Below, one piece after another: positions 46,703 to 56,666 of a DNA stretch of 64,000 nt. Origin of the DNA: Candidatus Kurthia intestinigallinarum (GTDB lineage: Bacteria; Bacillota; Bacilli; Bacillales_A; Planococcaceae); contig NZ_JTFC01000026.1 of NCBI RefSeq assembly GCF_003991225.1, positions 245,259 through 309,258 on the forward strand, written 5' to 3'. Made by a program: the position numbers and the translations under genes. How positions within the stretch are numbered: the stretch's first letter is position 1; each line of letters starts with the position of its first letter. Under the pieces are notes generated by a model. That model searched no databases and had not been told where the DNA came from. It saw nothing but the letters and a program-made list of their open reading frames with translations.

Positions 46703-47275
46703 ATGAGTAAAAAATACAGCTTTGGTATTGATATCGACGGTACCGTGACAACGCAAGAATTTATGGTGCCCTATATTAACAAACACTTCAATACGAATGT
46801 AACTCTCGATGATTTTACAGAATACAATTTATTAAATGTTTTACCGATTGATGCTGTTGAATTTCAAAATTGGTTTTTAGCAACTGAAATTGAAATGTAC
46901 ACAAATCCACCTGTACAAAAATTTGCACATGAGACATTACAAAAATGGTATCCAAATGCTGCATTAAACTATATTACAGCCCGCCAAGACAACTCATTTG
47001 ATGTCACAAATCATTGGTTCAAAAATCAACAGATACCGATGGATTCATTGAGTATTGTTGGCAATGCTAGTAAAGTAGCTGCTGCAAAAAAACATCAAGT
47101 TGAATTATTCTTTGAAGATAAATATGAAAATGCCATTCAATTGCATGAAGAATTAAATATTCCGATTATTTTATTCGATGCACCTTATAATCGTCTTACA
47201 CTACCTAACGACGTGATTCGTGTCCAAAGTTGGCAAGAGGCTGAACGCTGGGTCGCAAAAGAATTTGGTATTTAA
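46703..47275 (+). CDS. yqfW: HAD-type nucleotidase YqfW
   Basis: A 190-residue protein with motif I GIDIDGTVTTQEF near the N-terminus, a threonine motif YITARQDNSFD and the acidic motif LFFEDKYENAIQL. It resembles 5'-nucleotidases of the NT5C type. The start has AGGAGG upstream, 23 bp after ispG. The natural substrate is not known. Confidence 0.85.
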   Translation: MSKKYSFGIDIDGTVTTQEFMVPYINKHFNTNVTLDDFTEYNLLNVLPIDAVEFQNWFLATEIEMYTNPPVQKFAHETLQKWYPNAALNYITARQDNSFDVTNHWFKNQQIPMDSLSIVGNASKVAAAKKHQVELFFEDKYENAIQLHEELNIPIILFDAPYNRLTLPNDVIRVQSWQEAERWVAKEFGI

Positions 47276-47276
47276 T

Positions 47277-47315
47277 AAAAAAGAGGAAGTGCCTAATCGC
47301 ACTTCCTCTTTTTTT
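47277..47315. terminator. bidirectional terminator between yqfW and the transglutaminase-like gene
   Basis: AAAAAAGAGGAAGTGC and GCACTTCCTCTTTTTTT pair perfectly around CTAATC, between convergent genes. Confidence 0.95.
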
Positions 47316-47316
47316 A

Positions 47317-48471
47317 TTAAGATACTTTTAATTTATATTTCTTTCCTGCATTTGAATAGTACACATAATTTTTATTAATATACACATTCGTGCTAAATTT
47401 CTTTTTCAACGTTTTTAATGACTTACCATTTGTTTTGATACTCGCTAAATAGCCACTGTTTGAATAATTGCTGAAATATAGTTTACCGTTATAATACGCT
47501 AAATCTTGTACACGAATTGCCGCTAAACGCTTATGCTTTTTCGTTTTTTTATTATATGAATAAAGCTGTTGATTTTTCTTATCATTCGCATAATAAATCA
47601 TTGTGCCATTTATCGCTACAGAAGAGGTATCCTTCAAGAAATCATATTTTGTATCCGTTGCTTTTGGATAAAGTGTCGGCGTTGTTGCGACATGATCCTT
47701 ATTTAACGTTTTATCGCTCAATAAGAAGTATTTATGTGACACGCTATTGGCACGATTTAGTACTGGGTCATTCCACGTGACATCTAAGTTATACCACTTA
47801 CCGTCCACTTTTACTTTATTCCACGCATGATCTTGCGGATTACCATCTTTATCATAAGCTACCCCTACGACATAACGTACTTCCATCCCTAATTCTTTTA
47901 ATAATGCATATGCCGCCGTTGCGTAGCCCTGACAAACAGCCACTTTATCTTGCAATAAACCGTACGCTGTATAACGATCATCTGTTGTGTCACCGTATGT
48001 CGTATTTAATACTAAATAGTCATTCACTGCTTTTACACGGTCAAATTGACTTTTGTTATTCTTTTTAATCGTATTCGCAATCGTTTTTAATGTCGCATCT
48101 GCTTGCTGTTTTTTCGCTTTTGTTGTGAAATAATCAATATTTAATTTAAAATCGGCTGATACCGGTTTCCCCCCCACAGACTTTAATGAAGAGCTCGTTG
48201 AAACGCTTTGTAAGATGCCTAAAATTTCATCATTCCCATTACCAACAGCCATTGAAATTGGGGTGATATTACGATAAATCGATTCCACATCTGCACCAGT
48301 GTACGTTATTTCTAATAAACTATCCGCATTTTCCATTGCCTGCTCAATTGCTTTTTCCAAATCTTGCTTATTATCAATATTAACATTGACGGCTGAAGCA
48401 CTCGTAGCTAGTGAGCCACACGCCAACATGCATGTTGCTGTTAAACTAACGAGCCATTTCGATTTCGTCAT
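47317..48471 (-). CDS. Secreted transglutaminase-like protein
   Basis: A 384-residue exported protein with a signal peptide (KSKWLVSLTATCMLACGSLATSASA). The transglutaminase-like core (about 125-240) has cysteine in VAVCQGYATAAYALL, histidine in PQDHAWNKVKVDG and aspartate in YNLDVTWNDP. The C-terminal part (about 280-384) has tyrosine-rich repeats (MIYYANDKKNQQLYSYNK, LYFSNYSNSGYLA, YVYYSNAG) like DUF5050 beta-propeller blades. The ATG at 48471 follows AAAGGAG. A cell-wall or protease role is possible; the substrate is unknown. Confidence 0.82.
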   Translation of the reverse strand: MTKSKWLVSLTATCMLACGSLATSASAVNVNIDNKQDLEKAIEQAMENADSLLEITYTGADVESIYRNITPISMAVGNGNDEILGILQSVSTSSSLKSVGGKPVSADFKLNIDYFTTKAKKQQADATLKTIANTIKKNNKSQFDRVKAVNDYLVLNTTYGDTTDDRYTAYGLLQDKVAVCQGYATAAYALLKELGMEVRYVVGVAYDKDGNPQDHAWNKVKVDGKWYNLDVTWNDPVLNRANSVSHKYFLLSDKTLNKDHVATTPTLYPKATDTKYDFLKDTSSVAINGTMIYYANDKKNQQLYSYNKKTKKHKRLAAIRVQDLAYYNGKLYFSNYSNSGYLASIKTNGKSLKTLKKKFSTNVYINKNYVYYSNAGKKYKLKVS

Positions 48472-48752
48472 ACGTATCGTCTCCTTTAGCATTTAATAAA
48501 ACTATTATCATATAAAATATACATTTTAAATGTCTTTTGAATCATTATATACATTTATTATGTATCAAAAGAGCAATTAATGTCAATTTAACGTATTAGA
48601 ACTTTAACCTCATTTATCTCTTTTTGAACATGTACTTTATCATGTTTTTTTAATTTATAGAATCTTTTTACCCATTAAAATGTTTCTCAATCTATTCTTT
48701 ATAACGATCTTATTTTCTCTGTAACTATTTTAGAGAAAAGGCCTTTCCACAT
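48472..48752. other. AT-rich upstream region, no gene
   Basis: This stretch lies between the transglutaminase-like gene and repeat element copy 4. It should hold that gene's promoter, but I found no convincing -35/-10 pair and no open frame worth calling. Confidence 0.4.
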
Positions 48753-48890
48753 AAAAAAGAGACTGGGGCAAAACACGTCATGTACCTTTTTAATGTTCGC
48801 AACAAAAAACCGGAACCGCGCTAAAGCGCGATTCCGGTTTTCGATATACTCCGATGGGTGGTTGTTTTTACACATAGTCCCAGCTTCTAA
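48753..48890. repeat. nested-palindrome repeat element, copy 4
   Basis: The most degenerate copy in its outer arms (GAGACTGGGGCAAAACA and ACATAGTCCCAGCTTCT). The central stem is well kept: ACCGGAACCGCGC-TAAA-GCGCGATTCCGGT. It stands 20 nt past the zur stop and ends the zinc operon. Confidence 0.85.
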
Positions 48891-48910
48891 TATACTTAAC
48901 TCTTTATTTT

Positions 48911-49327
48911 TTACGCCTTTTGACAGGCTGGACACTTACCGTAAATTTCAAATTTATGACCTTCAATTTCATAACCTGGCAATTGCTCTTGTAAGAAATC
49001 CATTGGGCATAAATGAATTTCGCGAATGCTACCACATTCCATACAGATAAAATGATGGTGATGATGCTCCGTTTCACAATGCATACGGAAATGTTTCTCA
49101 CCCGATAGCTCCGTTTCCTCTAAAATCCCTAAGGACACGAATGTCGATAAGTTTCGATAGATTGTATCATAGCTCATCCCAGGATAATCTTTCTTCATTA
49201 CATCAAGCAAATCACGTGCTGTTAAATATTTCTCGCTATCTGCAAACATCTCCAAAATTTGTTCACGCTTATCTGTTTTTTTAAATCCTTGCTCTTTTAA
49301 TACTTCCCATGCTTTTGATACATTCAT
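48911..49327 (-). CDS. zur: Fur-family zinc uptake repressor Zur
   Basis: A 138-residue regulator with an N-terminal winged helix ([42 protein letters not shown]), a HHHHH-rich metal segment and two CxxC pairs ([10 protein letters not shown] and CPACQKA). It ends the znuC-znuB-zur operon. The location equals yqfV (zur) of B. subtilis, so zinc is the likely signal. Confidence 0.92.
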   Translation of the reverse strand: MNVSKAWEVLKEQGFKKTDKREQILEMFADSEKYLTARDLLDVMKKDYPGMSYDTIYRNLSTFVSLGILEETELSGEKHFRMHCETEHHHHHFICMECGSIREIHLCPMDFLQEQLPGYEIEGHKFEIYGKCPACQKA

Positions 49328-49342
49328 ACTCTACTACTCCTT

Positions 49343-50185
49343 TCAGACACTTCGTTTTGTTGCGATTTTCTTCACAAGCATTGCCATTAATAAAATAATA
49401 ATCGATGTAATAACAATCGTTCCACCTGGTGCTAAATTTAAATAAAATGCTGTCACAAGACCGACTAATACCGCTGTTTCACCAAAGATAATGGCATAGA
49501 TAATCGTTTGCTTAAAACTTTTCGCTAAACGAATTGCTGCCGCAACAGGTAATGTAATCAGTGAGGATACGAGTAAAATGCCGACAATGCGCATACTTGC
49601 TGCAATGACAAGCGCTGTAATGACCATAAATAACATATGAATGGCTTTTGTGCGTAAGCCGCTTGCCCGTGCATACTCCGCATCAAATGATGACACAAAC
49701 AATTCTTTATAAAATAGTGAAATAAAGGCAATTACAACAATTGCAATAACGATGACTATCCATAAATCTTGACGACTTACAGCAGATACGGAGCCAAATA
49801 AATAACTAAACAAATCGGTACTAAAGCCTTGTGCTAACGAAATAAAAATCGCACTCAAGCCAAGTCCTGCAGACATAATAATTGGAATCGCTAATTCTTC
49901 AAAATGCTTATAAACGCCACGTAGTTTTTCAATTAATAGAGACCCTCCTACAGCAGAGGCAATCCCTAAGTAAAGTGGATTTAATGTTGCGAACCCAACA
50001 AAGGTTTGTGATAAATATAAACTTCCTGCGATACCCGCTAGTGTGACATGGCTTAGCGCATCGGCAATTAAGGATAAGCGCCGTACGACAATAAAGACGC
50101 CTAATAGCGGTGCTAAGACACCAATCACCATACCAGATAAAAAGGCATTTTGTAAAAAATCATATTGAAATATTGAGGAAATCAT
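49343..50185 (-). CDS. znuB: Zinc ABC transporter permease ZnuB
   Basis: A 280-residue ABC-3 family permease with about eight membrane segments and the typical RRLSLIADALSHVTLAGIA loop. The ATG at 50185 forms an ATGA overlap with the znuC stop and has AGGAGG at 7-nt spacing. The solute-binding protein gene is not in the window. Confidence 0.92.
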   Translation of the reverse strand: MISSIFQYDFLQNAFLSGMVIGVLAPLLGVFIVVRRLSLIADALSHVTLAGIAGSLYLSQTFVGFATLNPLYLGIASAVGGSLLIEKLRGVYKHFEELAIPIIMSAGLGLSAIFISLAQGFSTDLFSYLFGSVSAVSRQDLWIVIVIAIVVIAFISLFYKELFVSSFDAEYARASGLRTKAIHMLFMVITALVIAASMRIVGILLVSSLITLPVAAAIRLAKSFKQTIIYAIIFGETAVLVGLVTAFYLNLAPGGTIVITSIIILLMAMLVKKIATKRSV

Positions 50186-50934
50186 ACACATTCCTCCTGT
50201 TCAATTGAATAACTGTACCATGCACTGATTTGTTCTTTCGTCAGCGCCTCATAGCCTTCTTTTGAGCCATAGTAATGGATTTTACCATTAAGACAAGCCA
50301 CATCCGTTACCGCGCTCTCTACAACGCTCATATCATGCGTGACAAGCACAAGCGTCATACCCTCTTTATTTAATTTCTCCATTAACTGATAAAAGATAGC
50401 GACATTTTCTTGATCGACACCTACTGTTGGCTCATCTAAAATAAGCATTTTAGGCTTCGCGATAAGTGCTCTTGCAATAAAGACACGTTGCTGTTGCCCA
50501 CCTGATAGCTCCCCGATATTACGATTTAAATACGGTAGCATATCTACTGCTTGTAAGGCCTCTCTTATCAAATCTTGTTGATTCGTTGCTTTACGTTTAA
50601 ATAAGCCCAATTTTTTCGTTAAGCCACTTGCGACTACTTCTTTCACAGTTGCAGGGAATCCCCCATTAAAGGCATTCGCTTTTTGAGACACGTAACCGAT
50701 CCACTCACGCTTTTTAAATTTCGATGCTTCTTCACCAAATAGATGAATCGCACCTGTTGTTGGCTTTAATAAACCTAAAATAATTTTTAAAAGAGTTGAT
50801 TTCCCCGAGCCATTGGGGCCTAATAATGCGACGAAATCTCCCTCATTAATTGTTAAAGATAAGTGACTAAGCACTTTTGTATAGTCATATTGAAATGATA
50901 TATTTTGCAACTCGATCAGGGGCTGCTTTATCAT
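50182..50934 (-). CDS. znuC: Zinc ABC transporter ATP-binding protein ZnuC
   Basis: A 250-residue ABC ATPase with Walker A GPNGSGKST, signature [15 protein letters not shown] and Walker B MLILDEPTVGVDQE. It energises ZnuB-mediated zinc uptake. Its promoter carries a palindrome suited to Zur. Confidence 0.92.
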   Translation of the reverse strand: MIKQPLIELQNISFQYDYTKVLSHLSLTINEGDFVALLGPNGSGKSTLLKIILGLLKPTTGAIHLFGEEASKFKKREWIGYVSQKANAFNGGFPATVKEVVASGLTKKLGLFKRKATNQQDLIREALQAVDMLPYLNRNIGELSGGQQQRVFIARALIAKPKMLILDEPTVGVDQENVAIFYQLMEKLNKEGMTLVLVTHDMSVVESAVTDVACLNGKIHYYGSKEGYEALTKEQISAWYSYSIEQEECV

Positions 50935-50958
50935 ACACTTCTCTTCTTTCTAATTCAG

Positions 50959-51011
50959 AATCGTTACGATTTACAAATATTTAGTATAGCGAAAAAAGAT
51001 TCTATTGTAAA
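50959..51011 (-). promoter_or_regulatory. promoter and candidate Zur operator of znuC-znuB-zur
   Basis: On the minus strand, TTTACA (51006-51011) and TATACT (50983-50988) are spaced 17 nt. Just downstream of the predicted start point is AATCGTAACGATT (50959-50971), a perfect 13-bp palindrome within AAATCGTAACGATTC. Its AAATCGTAA half agrees with the Bacillus Zur box. Confidence 0.6.
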
Positions 51012-51042
51012 GTAAAAATTCTTGTCTTTCATTGTTCATTAA

Positions 51043-51072
51043 AAAAAGCCAGCCATCGCCAGCTTTTTTCGT
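51043..51072 (-). terminator. terminator after nfo
   Basis: AAAAAAGC and GCTTTTTT arms flank a GC-rich inner part, with a T-run on the minus strand. Confidence 0.55.
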
Positions 51073-51075
51073 TTA

Positions 51076-51963
51076 TTATCCGCGTAATGCATCGATTTGT
51101 TCTGGCTTAAAGTTGCCTGTGCGTAACATCTCGATTTCATATAAATACGGTGCTTTTGTATTCTTTTTATCTGGTCCTACCCATGGTGTTTCTAAAATTT
51201 TCGGTACCGCTTCGAATGCCTCATGATGTACAATACGATGCAGCGCCTCAAAACCAATATGACCAAAGCCAATATTTTCGTGACGGTCCTTATGTGCACC
51301 ACGTTCGTTTTTACTATCATTAATATGCAGTACTTTAATATTTTTCAAGCCAATATAATGCTCAAACTCAGCTAGTACGCCATCTAGGTCTGCCACAATG
51401 TCATAACCCGCATCATGTGTATGACATGTATCAAAACAAACCGATAAACGATGATTATTATGCACACCATCAAAAATTTGTGCTAACTCTTCAAATGTAC
51501 GACCACATTCTGAACCCTTTCCAGCCATTGTTTCGAGCGCAATTTGCACTGGCGAATCAACCGTTAACACTTCATTTAAGCCCTCGATAATACGTTTAAT
51601 ACCAACCTCAGCACCCGCTCCAACATGCGCTCCTGGATGTAGGACGATTTGTTTTGCACCTAATGCTTCTGTACGTTCAATTTCTTTTTGTAAAAATTCC
51701 ACACCTAGCTCAAATACAGCCGGCTTCGTCGTATTACCTAAGTTAATAATATACGGTGCATGCACGACCATTTCCATAATGCCATGCTCTTCCATATGAA
51801 GTTGCCCTGGGATAATATTCAATTCTGAAATATCTTTACGACGTGTGTTTTGTGGTGCGCCTGTATAAATCATCATTGCTGATGCTTGATATGATGCCGC
51901 CTCTTCACTTGAGCCTAGCAACATTTTTTTACCATTCATTGAAACATGTGAACCAATTAACAT
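51076..51963 (-). CDS. nfo: Deoxyribonuclease IV (AP endonuclease)
   Basis: A 295-residue TIM-barrel endonuclease IV that cuts 5' of abasic sites. Zinc-ligand motifs are [35 protein letters not shown] and [20 protein letters not shown]. The ATG at 51963 lies 7 nt after GGAGG. Confidence 0.96.
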   Translation of the reverse strand: MLIGSHVSMNGKKMLLGSSEEAASYQASAMMIYTGAPQNTRRKDISELNIIPGQLHMEEHGIMEMVVHAPYIINLGNTTKPAVFELGVEFLQKEIERTEALGAKQIVLHPGAHVGAGAEVGIKRIIEGLNEVLTVDSPVQIALETMAGKGSECGRTFEELAQIFDGVHNNHRLSVCFDTCHTHDAGYDIVADLDGVLAEFEHYIGLKNIKVLHINDSKNERGAHKDRHENIGFGHIGFEALHRIVHHEAFEAVPKILETPWVGPDKKNTKAPYLYEIEMLRTGNFKPEQIDALRG

Positions 51964-51984
51964 GAAAAAATCCTCCAATTCAAC

Positions 51985-52016
51985 AAAAGAAACGCGCTTA
52001 TAAATGAGCGCGTTTC
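51985..52016 (-). terminator. terminator after cshB
   Basis: GAAACGCGC and GCGCGTTTC pair strongly, followed by TTTTG on the minus strand, between cshB and nfo. Confidence 0.75.
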
Positions 52017-52073
52017 CTTTCTTTTCTATAATAAAATTATAGCAATTTCCATCGGAACTTCCTATGAATATGC

Positions 52074-53378
52074 TTATTTCATACGTTGACGACTACGTTT
52101 ACGACGTTCTTTTTTCTTAATTTTATCCATTTCCCAGCGCATATTACGTTTGTACCCTGGTTTAACTTTTTTCGGTTTACGAACTTTTGATTTTGCGATA
52201 CGGTCGATTTCGTCTTCTTTACGTTCACGTTTTTCACGTGCATGACGTTCTTTCATATCGATAATTTCACCATTTTTAATATCTTTTGGTTTAAATTCAA
52301 TACCGAATTTTTCTACTTCTACAATACGATGCTCTTCAGAAGGTTCAAAGATTGTAATCGCTAAACCTTTGTTACCCGCACGCGCTGTACGCCCTACACG
52401 GTGAACAAAAAATTCTAAGTCCTGTGGCAGTTCGTAGTTGATTACGTGAGATACACCTGGAATGTCAATACCACGAGCAGCAAGATCTGTTGCTACGATA
52501 TATTGGAATTCTAAATCACGAACTTGTTTCATCATTTTCTTACGTTCACGAGGTGTTAAATCACCGTGAATACGTCCTGGCTTAATACCATTATGAGAAA
52601 GGAAGTTTGCTACGTAATCAGCTTGTTTACGTGTATTAACGAAAATAATCGCTAAATATGGGTTGATTGCTTTTGTGATTTCTAGTAATTTATCATTTTT
52701 TGATTTTGAACGAGTTGGAATCAAATAAAATTCTAAGTTTTCAGCAACTGGGCGTTTGTCATTCATTTCAACATGTACTGGTGAAGTCATGTATTTACGT
52801 AAGAATGGTTGTAAGCTTTCTGGTACTGTTGCAGAGAATACATACATTTCTAATGTATCTGGCATTTGGCTAGCGAATGTATCGATATCTTCAATGAAAC
52901 CCATATCGAATGCTAAATCCGCTTCATCGACTACAAGCATATTAGCTGTATGAACAAGCAACGCTTGTACGTTCACTAAATCGCGAATACGTCCTGGAGT
53001 CCCTACGACGATTTGAGGTTGCGTTTTTAGTTTATCGATTGAGCGTTGTTTATCTGTACCACCGATGAATAATTTCGTCTGGATATCTGTGCCTTCGACA
53101 AGTTTAGCTAACTCAATGTGAATTTGCGTAGCAAGCTCACGAGTTGGTGCAGTAATAACTGCTTGGACTTCTTGTTTGTCCTCTACAATACGTTGTACGA
53201 TAGGAATTAAGAAACTATGTGTTTTCCCTGTACCTGTATGCGCTTGACCAATTGCGCTTTTTCCTTTTAAGATAAGCGGAATGATCTCCTTTTGAATAGG
53301 TGTTGGTTCTGTAAAACCTAATTTCGCGATTGCGTCACGCAAAAATGGTTTAAATTGATAATCTGTGTACTTTGACAT
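52074..53378 (-). CDS. cshB: DEAD-box RNA helicase CshB
   Basis: A 434-residue helicase with motifs AHTGTGKT (I), PTRELA (Ia), TPGRI (Ib), DEAD (II, in VVDEADLAF), SAT (III) and HRVGRTAR (VI). A basic lysine/arginine tail spans about 385-434. The family unwinds RNA in cold adaptation and ribosome work. Position next to nfo and ispH matches B. subtilis yqfR. Confidence 0.94.
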   Translation of the reverse strand: MSKYTDYQFKPFLRDAIAKLGFTEPTPIQKEIIPLILKGKSAIGQAHTGTGKTHSFLIPIVQRIVEDKQEVQAVITAPTRELATQIHIELAKLVEGTDIQTKLFIGGTDKQRSIDKLKTQPQIVVGTPGRIRDLVNVQALLVHTANMLVVDEADLAFDMGFIEDIDTFASQMPDTLEMYVFSATVPESLQPFLRKYMTSPVHVEMNDKRPVAENLEFYLIPTRSKSKNDKLLEITKAINPYLAIIFVNTRKQADYVANFLSHNGIKPGRIHGDLTPRERKKMMKQVRDLEFQYIVATDLAARGIDIPGVSHVINYELPQDLEFFVHRVGRTARAGNKGLAITIFEPSEEHRIVEVEKFGIEFKPKDIKNGEIIDMKERHAREKRERKEDEIDRIAKSKVRKPKKVKPGYKRNMRWEMDKIKKKERRKRSRQRMK

Positions 53379-53493
53379 TTTGTCACTCCTTACTTCATTC
53401 CCTCATTGTAACATGCTTTCGTTCGAGAATCCATTTGACTATAATAGCTTTTTGTATGTTTTTCGTCAATAAAATCTTCAAATTGTCAAAACT

Positions 53494-53522
53494 TTGTATA
53501 ACGTAAAAACGTCCGTTATAAT
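53494..53522 (+). promoter_or_regulatory. candidate sigma-A promoter of ispH
   Basis: TTGTAT (53494-53499) and TATAAT (53517-53522) with a 17-nt spacer, 63 nt before the start codon. Confidence 0.6.
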
Positions 53523-53585
53523 AGAACCGATGAATGTTTCTTTATTTTTAGATGAAGAAACCACTCGAAAGGAGTTAAATAATTT

Positions 53586-54554
53586 ATGAAAGTCACAAAA
53601 ATTACCCCACGAGGATATTGCTACGGTGTTGTCGATGCGATGGTCATTGCGCGAAATGCCGCATTAGATAAATCATTACCACGCCCTATTTTTATTTTAG
53701 GTATGATTGTACACAACAAACATGTAACAGATGCCTTTGAACAAGATGGCATTATCACATTAGATGGTCCAAATCGTTTAGATATTTTAAATCAAGTCGA
53801 GAGTGGTACTGTTATCTTTACAGCACATGGTGTATCACCTGAAGTACGTGAATTAGCACGTAAAAAAGGGTTAGTTTCTATTGACGCAACTTGCCCTGAT
53901 GTAACGGTTACACATACGTTAATTGAAGAAAAAACAGCAGAGGGATACGACATTATTTATATCGGTAAAAAAGGCCATCCAGAGCCTGAGGGTGCTGTCG
54001 GCGTTGCGCCAGACCGCGTCCACCTCGTGCAAACAGTAGCAGATATTGAGGCACTTGAAATCGAGAATGATAAATTACTCGTAACAAACCAAACAACGAT
54101 GAGTCAGTGGGATGTTATGAGTTTAATGCAAACATTAACATTAAAATTCCCAACAATTGAAGTACATGAAGAAATTTGTCTTGCTACACAAGTTCGTCAA
54201 GAGGCGGTTGCTAATCAAGCAGGTGCAACAGATTTATTAATCGTTGTTGGTGACCCACGCAGTAACAACTCAAATCGCTTAACACAAGTTTCAGAAGAAA
54301 TCGCTGGTACACCATCTCACCGCATTGCTGATTTATCTGAACTAAAATTAGAATGGCTAGAAGGTGTTGAAAATGTAGCCGTAACAGCAGGTGCTTCTAC
54401 ACCAACACCAATCGTTAAAGAAGTGATTAAATTCTTAGATCAATATGACCCAGAAAACTCAGAAACACACGCCATCGAACGTCATATTACACTGGATAAA
54501 ATTTTACCAAAAATTAAAGAACCAAAACCTGTTAAACGCATTGAGCCATATTAA
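53586..54554 (+). CDS. ispH: 4-hydroxy-3-methylbut-2-enyl diphosphate reductase IspH
   Basis: A 322-residue iron-sulfur enzyme making IPP and DMAPP in the last MEP step. The cluster cysteines are C12 in [11 protein letters not shown], the one in [13 protein letters not shown] and the one in [13 protein letters not shown]. It begins 20 nt after AAGGAG. It is divergent from cshB and followed by repeat element copy 5. Confidence 0.97.
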   Translation: MKVTKITPRGYCYGVVDAMVIARNAALDKSLPRPIFILGMIVHNKHVTDAFEQDGIITLDGPNRLDILNQVESGTVIFTAHGVSPEVRELARKKGLVSIDATCPDVTVTHTLIEEKTAEGYDIIYIGKKGHPEPEGAVGVAPDRVHLVQTVADIEALEIENDKLLVTNQTTMSQWDVMSLMQTLTLKFPTIEVHEEICLATQVRQEAVANQAGATDLLIVVGDPRSNNSNRLTQVSEEIAGTPSHRIADLSELKLEWLEGVENVAVTAGASTPTPIVKEVIKFLDQYDPENSETHAIERHITLDKILPKIKEPKPVKRIEPY

Positions 54555-54565
54555 TGCGATAAACA

Positions 54566-54707
54566 AAAAAGAGCCTAGGAAAAAACATGTCATTTTCCTT
54601 TTTTAGCGTTCGCAACGAAAAACCGGAACCGCGCTACAGCGCGATTCCGGTTTTTCTTATGTTCATAGGAGCGGTTGTTTTCACACGTATATCAAAGCCT
54701 CTTTTTT
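54566..54707. repeat. nested-palindrome repeat element, copy 5
   Basis: Same orientation as copies 2-4, starting 11 nt past the ispH stop and ending at the yqfO stop. The outer arms have drifted (AAAAAAGAGCCTAGGA and ATCAAAGCCTCTTTTTT) but still close, while the central stem ACCGGAACCGCGC-TACA-GCGCGATTCCGGT is kept. It lies between convergent genes. Confidence 0.88.
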
Positions 54708-54708
54708 A

Positions 54709-55830
54709 TTAAATAAACTGAAATGGCTCTGTTGATAATTCAGATGACAGAAATGACACTTGTAGCTGTTTCTCAGCACATAATGCCGCCATTTTACTTG
54801 CTACACCTTGCTTCATAATGCTCTCTACGTGATGTCCTGGATCCACAACATGTAAGCCCATTGCTTCTGCATCCTGTGCAACGTGGAAATATAAATCCCC
54901 CGTTACATAAACGTCCGCACCTGCTCTTTTGGCTGCTTGAATATATTTATTACCGTCACCACCAAGTACCGCCACTTTTGTGACCATATCCTGTAAATCG
55001 CCAACCACACGTACAGTTGGTACATGCAAGGATGTTTTTACATGCTCCGCAAAGGCTTGTAATGTCATTGAATTTTTTAATGTCCCAATGCGACCTAAGC
55101 CCATTGTTTTCGCCGCTGTTTCAAGTTTAAAAAAATCAAAAGCGACTTCTTCATATGGGTGTGTATTGTACATTGCACGTAATACTTTATTTTTTAAAGA
55201 ATCCGGTACGACAACTTCTACTTTTACTTCAGGCTCTACATGAAGTTTACCAATACTACCCGCAAAAGGTTCTGCACCTTGTTGTGCCTTATAACGACCT
55301 TCACCAGTTGATGTAAAACTGCATGCTTCGTATAAGCCAATGCTCCCTGCACCCGCGCCTGTAAGTGCCTGTCTTAGCGCATCCGCGTGACTTTCTGGCA
55401 CAAAAATAGCCAGCTTATATAACGTTTCCTTGTAACTAGGCACAAGTACTTCACGCTGTTGAATATCTAAAGCATCTGCTAATAAATCATTGACGCCACC
55501 ATCAGCAACATCTAAATTCGTATGTGCTGCATAAACAGCAATATCGTGTTTAATAAGTTTTTCAAATAACTGACCTTGTGGTGTATCTGTACGCAGATTA
55601 GCGAGCTTACGGAAAATCGGTGGATGATGCGCAATAATTAATTCGCATCCCTTTTCAATTGCTTCATCTACAACTGCTAAATTCACATCAAGCGTCACGA
55701 GTACTTTTGTTACTGCTTTGTTTAACGTACCAACAGCCAACCCAATCGGATCACCGTCCATTGCGGCAATTTTTTTAGGAGACCAACTCTCAAAAATTTG
55801 AATAATTTGTTGACCATTCGTTTGTTTCAC
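54709..55830 (-). CDS. yqfO: Nif3-like dinuclear metal protein YqfO
   Basis: A 373-residue NIF3/DUF34-family protein. Metal-binding motifs are IIAHHPPIF and YAAHTNLDVADGG in the N-terminal half and VVDPGHHVESIM in the C-terminal half. A PII/CutA-like insert sits between (about 130-230). The start is a GTG that shares its first base with the trmK stop (TAGTG). The enzymatic role is disputed; older annotations as GTP cyclohydrolase are doubtful. Confidence 0.92.
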   Translation of the reverse strand: MKQTNGQQIIQIFESWSPKKIAAMDGDPIGLAVGTLNKAVTKVLVTLDVNLAVVDEAIEKGCELIIAHHPPIFRKLANLRTDTPQGQLFEKLIKHDIAVYAAHTNLDVADGGVNDLLADALDIQQREVLVPSYKETLYKLAIFVPESHADALRQALTGAGAGSIGLYEACSFTSTGEGRYKAQQGAEPFAGSIGKLHVEPEVKVEVVVPDSLKNKVLRAMYNTHPYEEVAFDFFKLETAAKTMGLGRIGTLKNSMTLQAFAEHVKTSLHVPTVRVVGDLQDMVTKVAVLGGDGNKYIQAAKRAGADVYVTGDLYFHVAQDAEAMGLHVVDPGHHVESIMKQGVASKMAALCAEKQLQVSFLSSELSTEPFQFI

Positions 55831-56525
55831 TATGCGAGCACTCCTTCTACCGTTTCAATTTTTGTTAGAAGCTCTTGCTTTTTATTCATAATGGCTGGCG
55901 TTTGTTCTGCCTTTTCCATATTTTTTAACACAGTATGCCATTGTGCAATTTCATGTGTCCATTTTTCAACAAATACATCATTGCGCTCGGCCATTAATTT
56001 CTCACCAAGTAATAATTCTAGCTCAGAGAGTGGTTTTTTCCCTTTTTCTAACACTAAAATTTCGTAAATTTTTCCATCTTCTTTAATAATCGCTTCATCT
56101 ACAATCATAAAGTCATGAGCAACAGCCCATTCACGGATGGCAATCGCGTGAATATTTGGCTGTAAAATTAAGCGCGTAACGCCTTCTAGACCTTGTGGAT
56201 AATGGTCTAAAATAGAAGCGATTAATGGCCCTCCCATACCAGCAATGGTAACTGCTGTTACACCGTCCTCTGGTTGAATAGCTTCAAGACCATTGGCTAA
56301 ACGCACGGTAATTTGCTCGCTTAGTTGTTCTCGTTGTACTTCATGACAAGCAGATTCATAAGGACCTTTCACTACTTCACCTGCAACGGCTTTTTTAACA
56401 ATTCCTTGATTCACTAAAAAACAAGGTAGGTATGCATGGTCGGAACCAATATCTGCAACAACCGCATCTTGTGGAACAAAAGCTGCGACTGTTGCTAAAC
56501 GTTTTGATAATTTCTGGGCATTCAT
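55830..56525 (-). CDS. trmK: tRNA (adenine22-N1)-methyltransferase TrmK
   Basis: A 231-residue enzyme with the SAM loop ADIGSDHAYLPCFLV (about 24-38), AVTIAGMGGPLIASIL and RLILQPN. It methylates A22 in tRNA D-loops. A C-terminal coiled-coil completes it. It is coupled to yqfO as in B. subtilis (yqfN-yqfO). Confidence 0.94.
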   Translation of the reverse strand: MNAQKLSKRLATVAAFVPQDAVVADIGSDHAYLPCFLVNQGIVKKAVAGEVVKGPYESACHEVQREQLSEQITVRLANGLEAIQPEDGVTAVTIAGMGGPLIASILDHYPQGLEGVTRLILQPNIHAIAIREWAVAHDFMIVDEAIIKEDGKIYEILVLEKGKKPLSELELLLGEKLMAERNDVFVEKWTHEIAQWHTVLKNMEKAEQTPAIMNKKQELLTKIETVEGVLA

Positions 56526-56605
56526 AAAAACTGTGCCCTCCCTTCGATACCATTGTAACGAATTTCATGTTTTTTTCATAGAGAAAGTACTACAGTTCTT
56601 TGCAC

Positions 56606-56645
56606 AAAAAAAGACGAAATCCTATCATCTCGATTCGATTTCGCC
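56606..56645 (-). terminator. terminator after the membrane protein gene at 56667
   Basis: GACGAAATC and GATTTCGCC pair around a 15-nt loop, with seven T on the minus strand. It separates this gene from trmK. Confidence 0.8.
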
Positions 56646-56666
56646 TTTCATAATTATGTAGCTAGC

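Noticed and set aside
1782..54707. Repeat elements as a CRISPR array
   Set aside because: Copies are 6-18 kb apart, palindromic and without regular spacers.
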